Shown here: positions 1 through 8,252 of the stretch, piece by piece | How positions within the stretch are numbered: position 1 is the stretch's first letter | Layout of the letters: every line of letters starts with the position of its first letter | Assembly (NCBI RefSeq): GCF_947498515.1 | Contig: NZ_CANMKO010000003.1 | Location: forward strand, 186,001-250,000 | DNA from: an uncultured Pelagimonas sp. | Lineage (GTDB): Bacteria; Pseudomonadota; Alphaproteobacteria; Rhodobacterales; Rhodobacteraceae | Length of the DNA stretch: 64,000 nt | Direction of reading: 5' to 3' | Notes under the pieces: model-generated | What the model saw: only the letters and a program-made list of their open reading frames with translations | Databases searched by the model: none | Told to the model about the DNA's origin: nothing | Made by a program: the position numbers and the translations under genes

Positions 1-1
1 G

Positions 2-334
2 TATCGGCGGGCGCAATTGGCCAAAATCAGGGAACATCTGAAAATCAAAGACGTCCCGGATGCGGTGGTGATGGGGGACTTCAATGAATGGTCATCCGAT
101 CTTGGCCTCGAGCCATTGACCGATCATTTTGACGTTATCAGCCCGGGGAAATCCTTCCATAGCGCGCGCCCATTGGCCGGGCTTGACCGCTTTGCTCTTA
201 GCACACGGTTGGAAATGTTGGATGCTGGTGTTGATCAAAGCAAACGCGCCAAAATCGCCTCCGACCACTTGCCAATTTGGACCGATGTTCGTCTACCAAA
301 GCGGCGGCGCTTGGATGGAACCGACACTGGCTAG
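2..334 (+). CDS. Endonuclease/exonuclease/phosphatase family protein, C-terminal part
   Basis: The reading frame is open from the first bases of the window, so the gene begins upstream and only the last ~110 residues are present. The visible part carries two hallmarks of the metal-dependent EEP fold: a GDFNEW segment (Asp/Asn that bind metal and phosphate) and, near the end, SDHLPI with the catalytic Asp-His pair. These enzymes cleave phosphodiester bonds in nucleic acids or phospholipids; the substrate cannot be told from this fragment. A TTG inside the frame at 17 could be read as a start, but the conserved fold needs the missing N-terminal half, so it is better treated as a window-edge truncation. 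Confidence 0.8.
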   Translation, partial: YRRAQLAKIREHLKIKDVPDAVVMGDFNEWSSDLGLEPLTDHFDVISPGKSFHSARPLAGLDRFALSTRLEMLDAGVDQSKRAKIASDHLPIWTDVRLPKRRRLDGTDTG

Positions 335-570
335 TCTGACCTGCGTTGTTTTCAGGACCCAAGTGCGGGATTCTCTGGCAGCTATTGTCGAAATCGATAT
401 CAACGTTGGTTCTTCTTCTGATGCGCCTTCTCAACACCCAAGGGAACCTCGGATTTAGCCACGCGTGAGCGCGTTTTGAAGTCGGTGCATGCTGAATTTG
501 CGCCGTTTCAATGCAAATACCGCCATAGCCGTGACCATGGCAGTATATATATTTTCCTACGTGGCGTGTC

Positions 571-888
571 TTAAAACGTGACGATGACATATCCGTTGCC
601 GGAGCTTTGATAGTAGCGCCCGCCGCAATCCCAGACGGCGTATCCATAAACGGTTGCTCGTACGCATTTTGCGCTTGGCAATGAGTTGTAATATGCGCCG
701 CGGCGCATCGCCCTGCGGTTTGTGCGTCTTGCCACGCCTGCAATGCTTCCGGGCGTCAGAGGACGGCCGATCTCAGCCGAAACAGGCTTTGGCCCTGCTT
801 GCCCCGAGGCTAGGGAAATGGGGTCAAACTCAAATGTGAACGCCGTTACCAGGGCCGCAACCAATGCTGTTTTCTTTGCTATCTTCAT
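571..888 (-). CDS. Small secreted protein of unknown function
   Basis: A 105-residue protein with a cleavable-looking signal peptide (MKIAKKTALVAALVTAFTF, positively charged start then hydrophobic core). The mature part is Gly/Arg/Tyr-rich and ends in a Tyr-Cys-Gly-Gly-Tyr-Tyr type cluster (WDCGGRYYQ) followed by a short beta-strand-like VIVTF end, similar to small exported proteins often found beside DUF2092 genes. It starts 5 bp after the stop of the DUF2092-like gene and its GGAG ribosome site lies in that junction, so the two are almost certainly co-transcribed and translationally linked. Exported location is well supported; the function is unknown. Confidence 0.7.
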   Translation of the reverse strand: MKIAKKTALVAALVTAFTFEFDPISLASGQAGPKPVSAEIGRPLTPGSIAGVARRTNRRAMRRGAYYNSLPSAKCVRATVYGYAVWDCGGRYYQSSGNGYVIVTF

Positions 889-893
889 GGCTA

Positions 894-1691
894 CTACTCC
901 GACGTGTCGCTGATATTGCCCGCCGCATCAATTGCGACCGTGGTCAGTTTTGTCGCCCCATCTGGCGGTGAAAACGCAAAAGTTGCCGCATCAAACATCG
1001 GTTCGGTGTTCCAATTCGACAGCAGGATGGAATACTCCGGGGCCCCGGCCAACAGTTTGCTGGTGATGACATAATGGACGGGCAGGGGAGCATCGCCATC
1101 CTTGACCCAAAGTTGCCAATCGACGTCTAAGCCACGAAACGCGAGATGATGCACAGGGTCGCCGCCAAGTGTGGTCATTCCGACATGGACACCTGACAAG
1201 ACGTCACTGTCTTTGGCATCCATCGGCGTATTTGTGAGAAGATCCGCGCCTGGAACATCAAACCCGATCGTGTCCCTCACAACGGCCACGCCATCATCAG
1301 TGGTTGTGGCGGGCAATTGCACATATCCATTCACCCGCGTTCCAAACAACGTGAGCTGCCCATTGTCCAAGAAAAACTCCAGATCGGCCAACGCCCCGTG
1401 ATTAGAGACGCGAAATTGTCCGGGGCGATTGACAGCAATGCTCCCTGATTTGGCAAGTTTCAGTTTCTGGCCGTTTTGGGTGATGACGTCGGTGCTGGCA
1501 TCAAAATCGACTGAAAAACCAGAGAGTTCAGTCAGATAAGCAGACATATCGGACAGAACCTTGCTGGCGTCCTTGTCGATCATTGGTTCGTGCCCGTCGG
1601 CAGATGCCGTGACCACGGAACAGCTCAAAATTGTAGCGGTAGCCAGTCCTCGCGGTGTCCATTGAGAAATGTTGAAATTGTTATTTCGCAT
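894..1691 (-). CDS. DUF2092-like predicted periplasmic protein
   Basis: 265 residues. The first ~32 residues form an export signal (Arg/Asn-rich start, then LATATILSCSVVTASA). The mature protein matches my memory of the DUF2092 family: an opening 'D..A..VL..MS.YL..L..FSV' helix, followed by a run of antiparallel strands built around 'RPGQFRV' and 'LTLFG', a fold resembling LolA/LolB-type lipid-binding half-barrels. The role of the family is not established; lipid or lipoprotein handling in the periplasm is a fold-based guess. It is first gene of a two-gene unit with the small secreted protein downstream. A GGAG motif lies ~10 bases before the ATG. Confidence 0.75.
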   Translation of the reverse strand: MRNNNFNISQWTPRGLATATILSCSVVTASADGHEPMIDKDASKVLSDMSAYLTELSGFSVDFDASTDVITQNGQKLKLAKSGSIAVNRPGQFRVSNHGALADLEFFLDNGQLTLFGTRVNGYVQLPATTTDDGVAVVRDTIGFDVPGADLLTNTPMDAKDSDVLSGVHVGMTTLGGDPVHHLAFRGLDVDWQLWVKDGDAPLPVHYVITSKLLAGAPEYSILLSNWNTEPMFDAATFAFSPPDGATKLTTVAIDAAGNISDTSE

Positions 1692-2203
1692 TGATATCGC
1701 TCCGGCTTGTTTAAACGCAGGGTAGTGGTTCTTGGGGGATAAAACAGGTTTATTATCTTCCCTGGCTAAGGTGGGCGGGACGATGCCAACGAAACCGGAG
1801 CCTTTGGTTTGACGGATTTCGTAAAGGGAGTCGGCCGGGTGTCATTCTGGGATCAGTATTGATGACAAATTGCCCAAAGGAAATTGTTCGCTTTTGTACA
1901 CGGGCTTAGCCAACGCGCTCTGTGATCGGCATGCCAAGTGCCGCATAGCGAGTGTAAATGGCGGTGAGGGTTTGGATTTAGCAGTGCTATTACAGGCTGC
2001 TCTCCGTCGGCGCGTCGGTGGCGTTGGTACTGCGAAATGATCCGTCAAACGCGTTGGTTGGAAACCGTTTGGTCAGGGAATATCCGCTCCACACGCATTG
2101 CTATCTTGACGCCAGAGCGGAGGACAAGGTGATTGCCAACCGGTTGCGCACAACAAAGGGTTTTAGTCTGCTTGATTGGCTGGGGGCTAGGTTCTGGCAA
2201 ACT
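1692..2203. other. Gene-free stretch upstream of the DUF2092-like gene
   Basis: About 510 bases between the start of the DUF2092-like gene and the terminator of the dioxygenase operon. Open frames here are short, overlap each other on both strands and have neither family motifs nor good ribosome sites. The promoter of the DUF2092-like gene must lie in the left part. No repeats or RNA gene were recognised. Confidence 0.5.
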
Positions 2204-2245
2204 AAAAAAGGCGTGCCCCGGATGGATAGGAGCACGCCTTTTTTT
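2204..2245 (-). terminator. Rho-independent terminator of the dioxygenase/TRAP operon
   Basis: A perfect 7-bp GC stem (GGCGTGC at 2210-2216 with GCACGCC at 2232-2238) around a 15-base loop, flanked by a run of six A on the left and seven T on the right. It lies 25 bases beyond the stop of the leftward dioxygenase gene. Because both flanks are A/T runs it could also act in the rightward direction. Confidence 0.85.
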
Positions 2246-2269
2246 GTGCAGCTTCAAGAGCGCTTCATT

Positions 2270-3145
2270 TTACGTATCGTCGTCAATGGACAGGATCAGA
2301 TCGAACTTAACGTATAGAAATGGCTCAATCACGCTCCCGGATAGGGCCAAGCCATCGGGGAATTCGGTGGCAGGGCGGGTGTGGTAGGTCATCACCAAAT
2401 CTTTGCGCACTCCGAAAACCGTGTCTTCGTCGAGATAGGGATCATCATCGGGGAACACCTCTGTCACCAGCGACCGGAACCCCGGTGCTGTGGCAATGTA
2501 GTGAAGGTGAGACGGGCGCCATGGGTGGCGACCGGCGGCCTCCAAAAGCTCACCAACCGGACCATCGGAGGGAACCGTGTAGCTTACCGGGCGCACCGTG
2601 GTGAAACAGAACTCACCATTGTCATCGGCGGTCATCAAACCGTGGAAGGAATGGATATCCTGATCCGGGTCTTGGCTGGAATACATGCCATTTGGCGCGG
2701 TTTGCCAGATGTCGATTTGCGCTCCGGGGATGGCATTGCCATCGGTGTCGCGCACTTGTCCTTCGACCAACAACACCGGGCCTTCGAAGTCACGTTTCAT
2801 ATCGCCGCCAATCGCCAGAGGCGGCGGGTTAGACACATGGAATGGCCCAAGCACTGAAGAGCTTGTCGCGTCAGGTTTGCTATGCATCATGTCAACCAAA
2901 GACGACAGGCCAAGCACATCTGAGAAAAGCACAAATTCGTTGCGCTCTGGCGTGGTGATCCGCCCGGCATGTTCCAGCATCGACAGCCCCTTGCGCCATT
3001 CATCATGGGTTAGGTTCACCTCGCGGGTGAAATCATGCAGGTGTTGAGCCAATGAGATCATAATTTCACGGGTGCGGGGGTCAGTGTCTTTGCCAAAGTA
3101 GCCGGTGAACACGTCGGTTATATTGTCAACTGTAACATCGCGCAT
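2270..3145 (-). CDS. Intradiol ring-cleavage dioxygenase, hydroxyquinol 1,2-dioxygenase type
   Basis: A 291-residue non-haem Fe(III) dioxygenase. The N-terminal ~100 residues form the helical dimerisation domain of the catechol/hydroxyquinol branch, followed by the beta-sandwich catalytic domain. The four iron ligands are visible: Tyr155 (in NGMYSSQ), Tyr189 (VSYTVPSDGP), His213 and His215 (RPSHLHY). Length and ligand spacing fit hydroxyquinol 1,2-dioxygenases, which open 1,2,4-trihydroxybenzene to maleylacetate; catechol or a substituted catechol remains possible. It is the last gene of a seven-gene leftward operon with a TRAP transporter, 11 bp from dctM, and is followed by a strong terminator. 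No maleylacetate reductase is encoded nearby, so the pathway is not complete here. Confidence 0.9.
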   Translation of the reverse strand: MRDVTVDNITDVFTGYFGKDTDPRTREIMISLAQHLHDFTREVNLTHDEWRKGLSMLEHAGRITTPERNEFVLFSDVLGLSSLVDMMHSKPDATSSSVLGPFHVSNPPPLAIGGDMKRDFEGPVLLVEGQVRDTDGNAIPGAQIDIWQTAPNGMYSSQDPDQDIHSFHGLMTADDNGEFCFTTVRPVSYTVPSDGPVGELLEAAGRHPWRPSHLHYIATAPGFRSLVTEVFPDDDPYLDEDTVFGVRKDLVMTYHTRPATEFPDGLALSGSVIEPFLYVKFDLILSIDDDT

Positions 3146-3156
3146 GGCAACGTCTC

Positions 3157-4464
3157 CTAGTTCAGAATTGCAAGGCTTAGAGCGGGAAAGCGGATCAAGA
3201 TGATCAGGATGATCAACATGACAAAGGCAAAAGGCAGGGCACCCATAAACACGTCTTTGAGCGAGATCCGATCATCGTTCAGTGTGGATTTGATAACAAA
3301 GCAGGAAATGCCAAGCGGTGGGGTCAAAAGACCAATTTCAGCACCGACAACGGTGATGATGCCAAACCAGATCAGCGACAGGTCCATGGCCTCGACCAAC
3401 GGCAGGAACAGCGGCACAACAATCAGAATGATCGAGGCCGTATCGAGTAACGTGCCGAGGAAGAGCATCATGACGACATAGATGATCATGATCATGACGA
3501 AAGATGATTGGTTTCCGGCCAACATGTCCTGAAGCTGATTTGGGAGACCGGCAAGGCCGAGCATCCGGCTATAGATCGAGGCGGCCGTAATCAGGAACAG
3601 GATCGCCGCCGTGATGTGACCGGTTTCTAGCAATGCCTCCCAAAACCCTTTGAGCGACATGGACCGGCGGATAAGGGCGATCAATAGAGCAACCAGCGCG
3701 CCCGTGGCCCCGGCTTCGACGGCGGTTAGCCAACCGGTATAGATACCGCCCAAAACCACGGTGATTAGTCCAAGGGTTGGCAGTGTCTTGGAGGCGATTT
3801 CACGGCCAGACATCAGTTCGTAATCTTCGGCGGGGCGGCCACCCACAAACCCGGGGGTAAAGCGCCCCATGAACCAGATTGCGGCGACATAGGCGATAGC
3901 CAGCATTATGCCGGGTACGACACCGGCCAGGAACATGTCACCAACCGATTGTTCGGCCACAAACGAGTAGATGATCAACATCGCCGAGGGTGGAATGATC
4001 ATACCAAGGACCGAGCTTCCTGCCACAACACCTACTGCAAAGCGTGGGTTGTAGTCTTGGGCGATCATCTGCGGGACAGAAACCTTGGTGAAAACCGAGG
4101 CGGAGGCAATCGACGATCCGGTCACCGCAGCGAACACAGCGTTGGCCCCAACCGTGGCCATGCCGATCCCGCCTTTGACCTTGCGAAAGCGCATGGTCAT
4201 GACTTCGTAGATGTCGCGTCCTAACCCCGCCTTTGAGACTATGAGCCCCATAAAGGTAAACAACGGGATGGTGGCGAAACTGTATTCCATCGCGCTGTCG
4301 CCAACGGCGATTTTGAGCAGGTTAAGGGCCAAAGTGAAGTTGTCGCGCATCAACCAGATGGAGACAAAGGACACCGTACCCAGAGCAATGGGGATGTAGA
4401 CACCCGCATAGATCAAAAAGACGATGGCGATGACCGAAATCAGGCCTATTTCAATGGGAGTCAT
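3157..4464 (-). CDS. dctM: TRAP transporter large permease (DctM family)
   Basis: 435 residues of almost continuous hydrophobic segments, the 12-13-helix DctM/SiaM permease of a tripartite ATP-independent periplasmic transporter. Family landmarks include the phi-xx-GxxxG-rich helices and the segments VTGSSIASASVF, MIIPPSAMLIIYSF and LTPPLGISCFV, where proline-broken helical hairpins form the sodium and substrate sites. It imports the solute handed over by DctP using the Na+ gradient. It overlaps dctQ by 4 bp (ATGA), so translation is coupled. The substrate is probably an aromatic or ring-cleavage carboxylate because of the dioxygenase, FAH and nitroreductase genes in the same operon; this is inference from context only. 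Confidence 0.93.
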   Translation of the reverse strand: MTPIEIGLISVIAIVFLIYAGVYIPIALGTVSFVSIWLMRDNFTLALNLLKIAVGDSAMEYSFATIPLFTFMGLIVSKAGLGRDIYEVMTMRFRKVKGGIGMATVGANAVFAAVTGSSIASASVFTKVSVPQMIAQDYNPRFAVGVVAGSSVLGMIIPPSAMLIIYSFVAEQSVGDMFLAGVVPGIMLAIAYVAAIWFMGRFTPGFVGGRPAEDYELMSGREIASKTLPTLGLITVVLGGIYTGWLTAVEAGATGALVALLIALIRRSMSLKGFWEALLETGHITAAILFLITAASIYSRMLGLAGLPNQLQDMLAGNQSSFVMIMIIYVVMMLFLGTLLDTASIILIVVPLFLPLVEAMDLSLIWFGIITVVGAEIGLLTPPLGISCFVIKSTLNDDRISLKDVFMGALPFAFVMLIILIILIRFPALSLAILN

Positions 4465-5012
4465 GTAGTGGGCTCGTCATGTTCTGGAGCTCGGATGAGC
4501 TGAGGGCGATCCTGGGCGGTGATGACTTTGATAACGAACATCAGACAGCACAACGCCGCGCTTGCTGTGATGACCAATTTGATCGGCCACCAAGGGGCGG
4601 TGAAGATACCTGGGACGCCAAAGTAATCTTTGGTGTGATACATCTCGATGAAATCCGGATAGACCGCATAGGCGATTAAACCCATAAAGATCGCCGAGAT
4701 GGCATTGATGATCCGACGCAAGGTTGCGGTCAGGCCGGGTTTGCGGTGATGCAAGACATTGAGAAACCCATCCGAGCGCGTCAATCGATCAACGCGCACC
4801 ACGTCGGGTAGTTGCAGGAAAACGATCAACACGACCGAAAACTGCACAACTTCGTAGGCTCCGCGAAACGGGGCGCTAAACACGCCCCGCGCGATAACAT
4901 CGTAATTCACGATCAAAACCAACCCCAGCACAACCAGAGTTCCGGCGGCATTGGCAATGATTGCAGTGGCATTCGCGACCTTGGACAGGCCAGCAACAGC
5001 GGTCTTTAACAT
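4461..5012 (-). CDS. dctQ: TRAP transporter small permease (DctQ family)
   Basis: 183 residues with four predicted membrane helices, the usual layout of DctQ, which binds DctM in the inner membrane and is required for transport. The segment VVLIVFLQLPDVVRVDRLTRSD corresponds in position to the conserved cytoplasmic connection between helices 2 and 3. It lies between dctP (25 bp gap) and dctM (4 bp overlap). A long basic/acidic C-terminal tail (RAPEHDEPTT) is typical. The assignment rests mainly on size, topology and gene order, as this subunit is poorly conserved. Confidence 0.88.
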   Translation of the reverse strand: MLKTAVAGLSKVANATAIIANAAGTLVVLGLVLIVNYDVIARGVFSAPFRGAYEVVQFSVVLIVFLQLPDVVRVDRLTRSDGFLNVLHHRKPGLTATLRRIINAISAIFMGLIAYAVYPDFIEMYHTKDYFGVPGIFTAPWWPIKLVITASAALCCLMFVIKVITAQDRPQLIRAPEHDEPTT

Positions 5013-5037
5013 GATACTGACCTCCCTTTGGCTTTGA

Positions 5038-6108
5038 TTACTCTTGGGTCCAGTCGCGCACGCCGGTGTGGCCTGCTGCTTCTAGTTTGCTCAAATAGGC
5101 CGCCAGCATATCGGAACCGGGTTCGCCCGCGTCATTGAGAGTTTTGGCCCATTCTTGCGCAATGTTAGGCATCGCATTTGCCCAAGTGGCGCGATCTTCG
5201 TCTGAGACCTCAACAATTGTGCCACCCGCTGCAACATAGGCATCCGCCGCCGCCGCTGCGCGATCCATTGCCAAGCCTGACAGGTGATCACGGTAGTCTA
5301 CAGCAACAGCTTGCAGAACCTCTTGGACCTCAGCAGGAAGCTTCTTCCAATAGTCGGCATTCACGGTGATGGTTTTGGAGTTCACCGCGCCCAAATCTGC
5401 GCGCAACATATAAGGGGCGACTTCGGAAATTTTGAAGGTCGCCGCCGCCTCTGGCCAAAGCTGGGCCGCGTCGACGAGACCGGTCTGAAGCATATTGTAG
5501 AAGTCGGTCAGCCCGCCACGGACTCCTGCCGCGCCGTTAATCCCTTCGAGATAGCGCAGGTTCATACCCGCCCCGGCGATTTTGAAGCCTTCGAGATCAG
5601 AGACCGATGCGACTTCTTTTGTCGAAAACACTTGGTAGGTGTCCAAAACAACGCCGGTGGCCAGATAGACTTGATTTTGCTTGGCAAATTCGTTTTGCAT
5701 GGCCGGGAATTCACGGGCGATTTCGTCAACCGCTTTGGCGACGGCACGGGCATCGGTGGACACAAACGGAGTCACCGCGGCGATGCCTTGGCTCGGCAGT
5801 TTTGATGAATGGAAAATTGTTGTGACGATGCCAATGTCACCCAGTCCAAGCTGAACGCCTTCGAGAACGCCCTTGGGCTTCACAATTGAGCCGCCATAGC
5901 TTTCTTGCCAATCCATCACATAGTTGCCGGTTTCAGCAAGGCGTTTGTCGACTTCGGGAATGAAGAAATTCGTAAACTCTTTTACCCAAAGCGCCCGTGC
6001 CGGGTAGCCGTCGATCACCACGGCTGAGATTTTTTCCTGTGCAATCGCTGGGATCGCTGTACATGCCAGCATTGCCCCGAGGGCAAGCCCTTTTGTCCAA
6101 ATTGTCAT
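5038..6108 (-). CDS. dctP: TRAP transporter substrate-binding protein (DctP family)
   Basis: A 356-residue periplasmic binding protein. A classic signal peptide (MTIWTKGLALGAMLACTAIPAIAQ) is followed by a DctP-fold domain. Recognisable elements are the 'GVQLGLGDIGIV' strand-loop, 'STKEVASVSDLEGFKIAG' and the region after it where TRAP binding proteins keep the arginine that salt-bridges a substrate carboxylate (here MNLRYLEG is the best candidate). Slightly longer than the family average. It precedes dctQ and dctM, giving the standard P-Q-M order. The substrate is unknown; aromatic or derived carboxylates are suggested by the operon. Confidence 0.92.
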   Translation of the reverse strand: MTIWTKGLALGAMLACTAIPAIAQEKISAVVIDGYPARALWVKEFTNFFIPEVDKRLAETGNYVMDWQESYGGSIVKPKGVLEGVQLGLGDIGIVTTIFHSSKLPSQGIAAVTPFVSTDARAVAKAVDEIAREFPAMQNEFAKQNQVYLATGVVLDTYQVFSTKEVASVSDLEGFKIAGAGMNLRYLEGINGAAGVRGGLTDFYNMLQTGLVDAAQLWPEAAATFKISEVAPYMLRADLGAVNSKTITVNADYWKKLPAEVQEVLQAVAVDYRDHLSGLAMDRAAAAADAYVAAGGTIVEVSDEDRATWANAMPNIAQEWAKTLNDAGEPGSDMLAAYLSKLEAAGHTGVRDWTQE

Positions 6109-6143
6109 CTTTTTCCTCCCTTAGATGTTCGTTTATCAGTGTG

Positions 6144-6605
6144 TTATGTCGCGGCCTTTACCCAGTTGACGGTCAAATCTGTTCCCGCTGCCGAAAACAG
6201 TTTGGCAATAGCACAGTATTTGGCGGTCTCCTCACCGACCAAAGCGATGTCGGCTTCTGATGCCGGGCCGTCCGATGTGACCGTCAAGGTGATGCCGGGG
6301 AAGGGGATGTCGATCTCTTCCTCCATGAGAACACCACGCCGATCGAATTTGGCGCGTGCGTCGATGGTCAGAACCCCAACATCAATGCCCAACCGTTTGG
6401 CGCATTTGTGGCCAATCACGTTGGTACAGGCGATCAATGAGGCCACCGCCGTTTCGGTCGGCGACGCCCCTAGGTTTGTGCCACCGCGTTCCAGAGGCTC
6501 GTCAACGATACAGGTCAAATCGCGAATGCCGATTTCCGTGCGCGCATGTGTGGGGCACTCGGCCTTGGCGCGATAGGTTACGACAGTTTTCATTTTCACA
6601 GCCAT
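6144..6605 (-). CDS. OsmC-like protein
   Basis: About 153 residues when started at the ATG at 6605, which has a G-rich Shine-Dalgarno stretch (GAGGGGG) five bases upstream and lies 10 bp after the nitroreductase stop. The frame is open further upstream but that part overlaps the nitroreductase gene. The protein has the OsmC/Ohr fold signature: 'SPTETAVASLIACTNVIG' with the first redox Cys, and 'EETAKYCAIAKLF' with the second, spaced as in the family. OsmC proteins reduce organic peroxides. In a catabolic operon it may detoxify a reactive ring-cleavage intermediate, or it may have been recruited for another thiol-dependent reaction; this is inference. Confidence 0.85.
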   Translation of the reverse strand: MAVKMKTVVTYRAKAECPTHARTEIGIRDLTCIVDEPLERGGTNLGASPTETAVASLIACTNVIGHKCAKRLGIDVGVLTIDARAKFDRRGVLMEEEIDIPFPGITLTVTSDGPASEADIALVGEETAKYCAIAKLFSAAGTDLTVNWVKAAT

Positions 6606-6615
6606 TTTGGCCCCC

Positions 6616-7281
6616 TCAGGCAAAGCTACACACTTGGTCAAATGCAAAACGCGGCAGTTTTTGGAACAAAGCTGTCTCGTCTGCATAGCCAATGTTGCAT
6701 AGAAAGTTGGAGCGCAGGCTGGTGCCGGCAAAGAACTCTTCGTCGACAATCGCGTTAGAAAACCCAGATATCGGCCCGACATCCAAGCCAAGCGCCCGCG
6801 CGGCGATCATAAAGTATCCGCCTTGCAAGGTGCCATTGCGAAAGGCCGTTGTTTCCGCGTGCTCGGCTTTGCCTTCGAAATGCGGGCGGCGATCTTCGTG
6901 TGGGAACAAAAATGGCAGCTCGGTCCAAAAGTCGAGGTCATGGGCGATAATGGTACAGACCGGTGCCCCCATAACCTTGGGAACGTTGGCTGGCTTGAGG
7001 GCCTTGGCCAACCGTTCCTTGCCCTCTTGAGAGCGGACAAAGACAAAACGGGCCGGGCAGGTGTTCATGCTTGTTGGGCCGCCGGCGGTGATTTCATAAA
7101 GCTGCTGGATCACCTCATCTTCGACGGGCTTGTCAGTCCATGCGTAATGAGACCGGGCTTGGCGCAAAATAAGATCAATGGCGTCTTTACCCAAGTGGTC
7201 GACCCGATCTCGAAGCGCACGCACATCCGATTGTGCCTTTGCGCGTAGCTCGGCCAACTCTTGTCCTGTTGGCGCGCTCAT
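6616..7281 (-). CDS. Nitroreductase-family protein, RutE-like
   Basis: A 221-residue flavin oxidoreductase of the nitroreductase superfamily. It follows the RutE/HadB pattern from memory: 'ARSHYAWTDKPV' near residue 42, 'GGPTSMNTCPARFVFV' (FMN-phosphate contacts), 'LPFLFPH', and C-terminal 'RSNFLCNIGYAD'. RutE reduces malonic semialdehyde in pyrimidine breakdown; homologues in other operons probably reduce related carbonyl or nitro groups. No other rut genes are near, so a role in this aromatic operon, such as reducing a semialdehyde or enone intermediate, is more likely. It overlaps the FAH gene by 4 bp (ATGA) and is followed closely by the OsmC-like gene. Confidence 0.88.
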   Translation of the reverse strand: MSAPTGQELAELRAKAQSDVRALRDRVDHLGKDAIDLILRQARSHYAWTDKPVEDEVIQQLYEITAGGPTSMNTCPARFVFVRSQEGKERLAKALKPANVPKVMGAPVCTIIAHDLDFWTELPFLFPHEDRRPHFEGKAEHAETTAFRNGTLQGGYFMIAARALGLDVGPISGFSNAIVDEEFFAGTSLRSNFLCNIGYADETALFQKLPRFAFDQVCSFA

Positions 7282-8159
7282 CCTGCGGCCACCGATGCGT
7301 TGAAATCATCTTCGTCGACAATTGGGCTCTTGCAAATGCCAATGCCTTCGACTTCGGCTTCGACGGTTTCACCGGGGCGCAACCACCGTGGCGGGGTTTT
7401 GGCATGCCCAACACCCGGAGGTGTGCCCATGGCAATATAGTCACCGGGTTCCAACGTGGTGTAGACCGAAATCAGCGCGATGGTTTTGGCAACCGACCAC
7501 ATCATGTCATCGGTATTGGCGCTTTGCAGAATTTCATCCCCAACACGCGACTCGATTTTAAGCCCAACTGCGCCTACGGGCAATTCATCGGGTGTGACGG
7601 CAAACGGGCCAATGGCACCGGTGTTGTCGAAATTCTTGCCCGGCGTCCATTGATGCGTTTTGCGCTGATAGTCACGCACTGAGCCGTCGTTCAAAACGGT
7701 GTAGGCAAAGACATGGTCAAGCGCGTCTTCTTCTTTGATATGGCGGCCGCCTTTACCGACAATCACCATCAGTTCGACTTCATAATCAAGCTTTTCCGAC
7801 ACGGTCGGACGGACCATCGGGGCCCCCGCGGGCATGATCGAATTCTTGCCGCGCATGAACAAGGCTGGATATTCTGGTATCTCGTAACCACCTTCCTTGA
7901 TGTGGTCGACATAGTTTAGACCAAGGCAGATGATCGTTCCCGGCTTTGCCACGGGCAGGGCAGGTGTAATCGAGTCTACCGGCACTTTTGGCGCGCTGGC
8001 CAACACCCCAGAAAGAGATTTCTGTAGCTCGGGGCTTTCGATCAACCCCATCAAATCCGGGCCAACTTTGTTGTCTAGATCTGACAAGTTCACCGCGTCA
8101 TTGCCGTCGATCGCAAAGACGGCTGTGCCGCTGTCTGTCTCGCCCACCAGGTATTTCAT
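7278..8159 (-). CDS. Fumarylacetoacetate hydrolase (FAH) family protein
   Basis: 293 residues from the ATG at 8159, preceded by AAGGAA; a longer frame to 8219 would run through the promoter/operator region and is rejected. The C-terminal two thirds form the FAH/HpcE barrel with the metal triad Glu127 and Glu129 (DYEVEL) and Asp158 (LNDGSVRD), plus 'PGTIICLGLNYVDHI' at residues 73-87. Family members hydrolyse or isomerise acylpyruvates and 2-oxo-dienoates formed by ring cleavage, or decarboxylate oxaloacetate. It is the first gene of the operon with the nitroreductase, OsmC, TRAP and dioxygenase genes, supporting a ring-cleavage product as substrate. Exact reaction unknown. Confidence 0.9.
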   Translation of the reverse strand: MKYLVGETDSGTAVFAIDGNDAVNLSDLDNKVGPDLMGLIESPELQKSLSGVLASAPKVPVDSITPALPVAKPGTIICLGLNYVDHIKEGGYEIPEYPALFMRGKNSIMPAGAPMVRPTVSEKLDYEVELMVIVGKGGRHIKEEDALDHVFAYTVLNDGSVRDYQRKTHQWTPGKNFDNTGAIGPFAVTPDELPVGAVGLKIESRVGDEILQSANTDDMMWSVAKTIALISVYTTLEPGDYIAMGTPPGVGHAKTPPRWLRPGETVEAEVEGIGICKSPIVDEDDFNASVAAG

Positions 8160-8177
8160 GTTCAGATTCCTTGTTCG

Positions 8178-8231
8178 TTTGACAAAAAAATTGACTACTA
8201 TAATCTCGTTTGTCAACAAATATCGATATTT
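8178..8231. promoter_or_regulatory. Divergent promoter region with GntR-type operator
   Basis: Lies between the FAH operon and the rightward YciI-like gene. TTTGTCAACAAA at 8209-8220 is a perfect TTTGT-NN-ACAAA dyad, the arrangement bound by FCD-type GntR regulators, and it overlaps a 14-bp perfect palindrome AAATATCGATATTT (8218-8231). TTGACA at 8179-8184 and TATAAT at 8199-8204 resemble promoter boxes, but their 14-base spacing is short, so the true boxes may differ. The obvious candidate regulator is the GntR protein encoded at 8658. Confidence 0.55.
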
Positions 8232-8252
8232 TAAACTTTGAAGGGAAAATCC

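Noticed and set aside
198-743. 181-codon minus-strand frame
   Set aside because: Overlaps the end of the EEP gene and the small secreted protein gene, with no ribosome site or motif.
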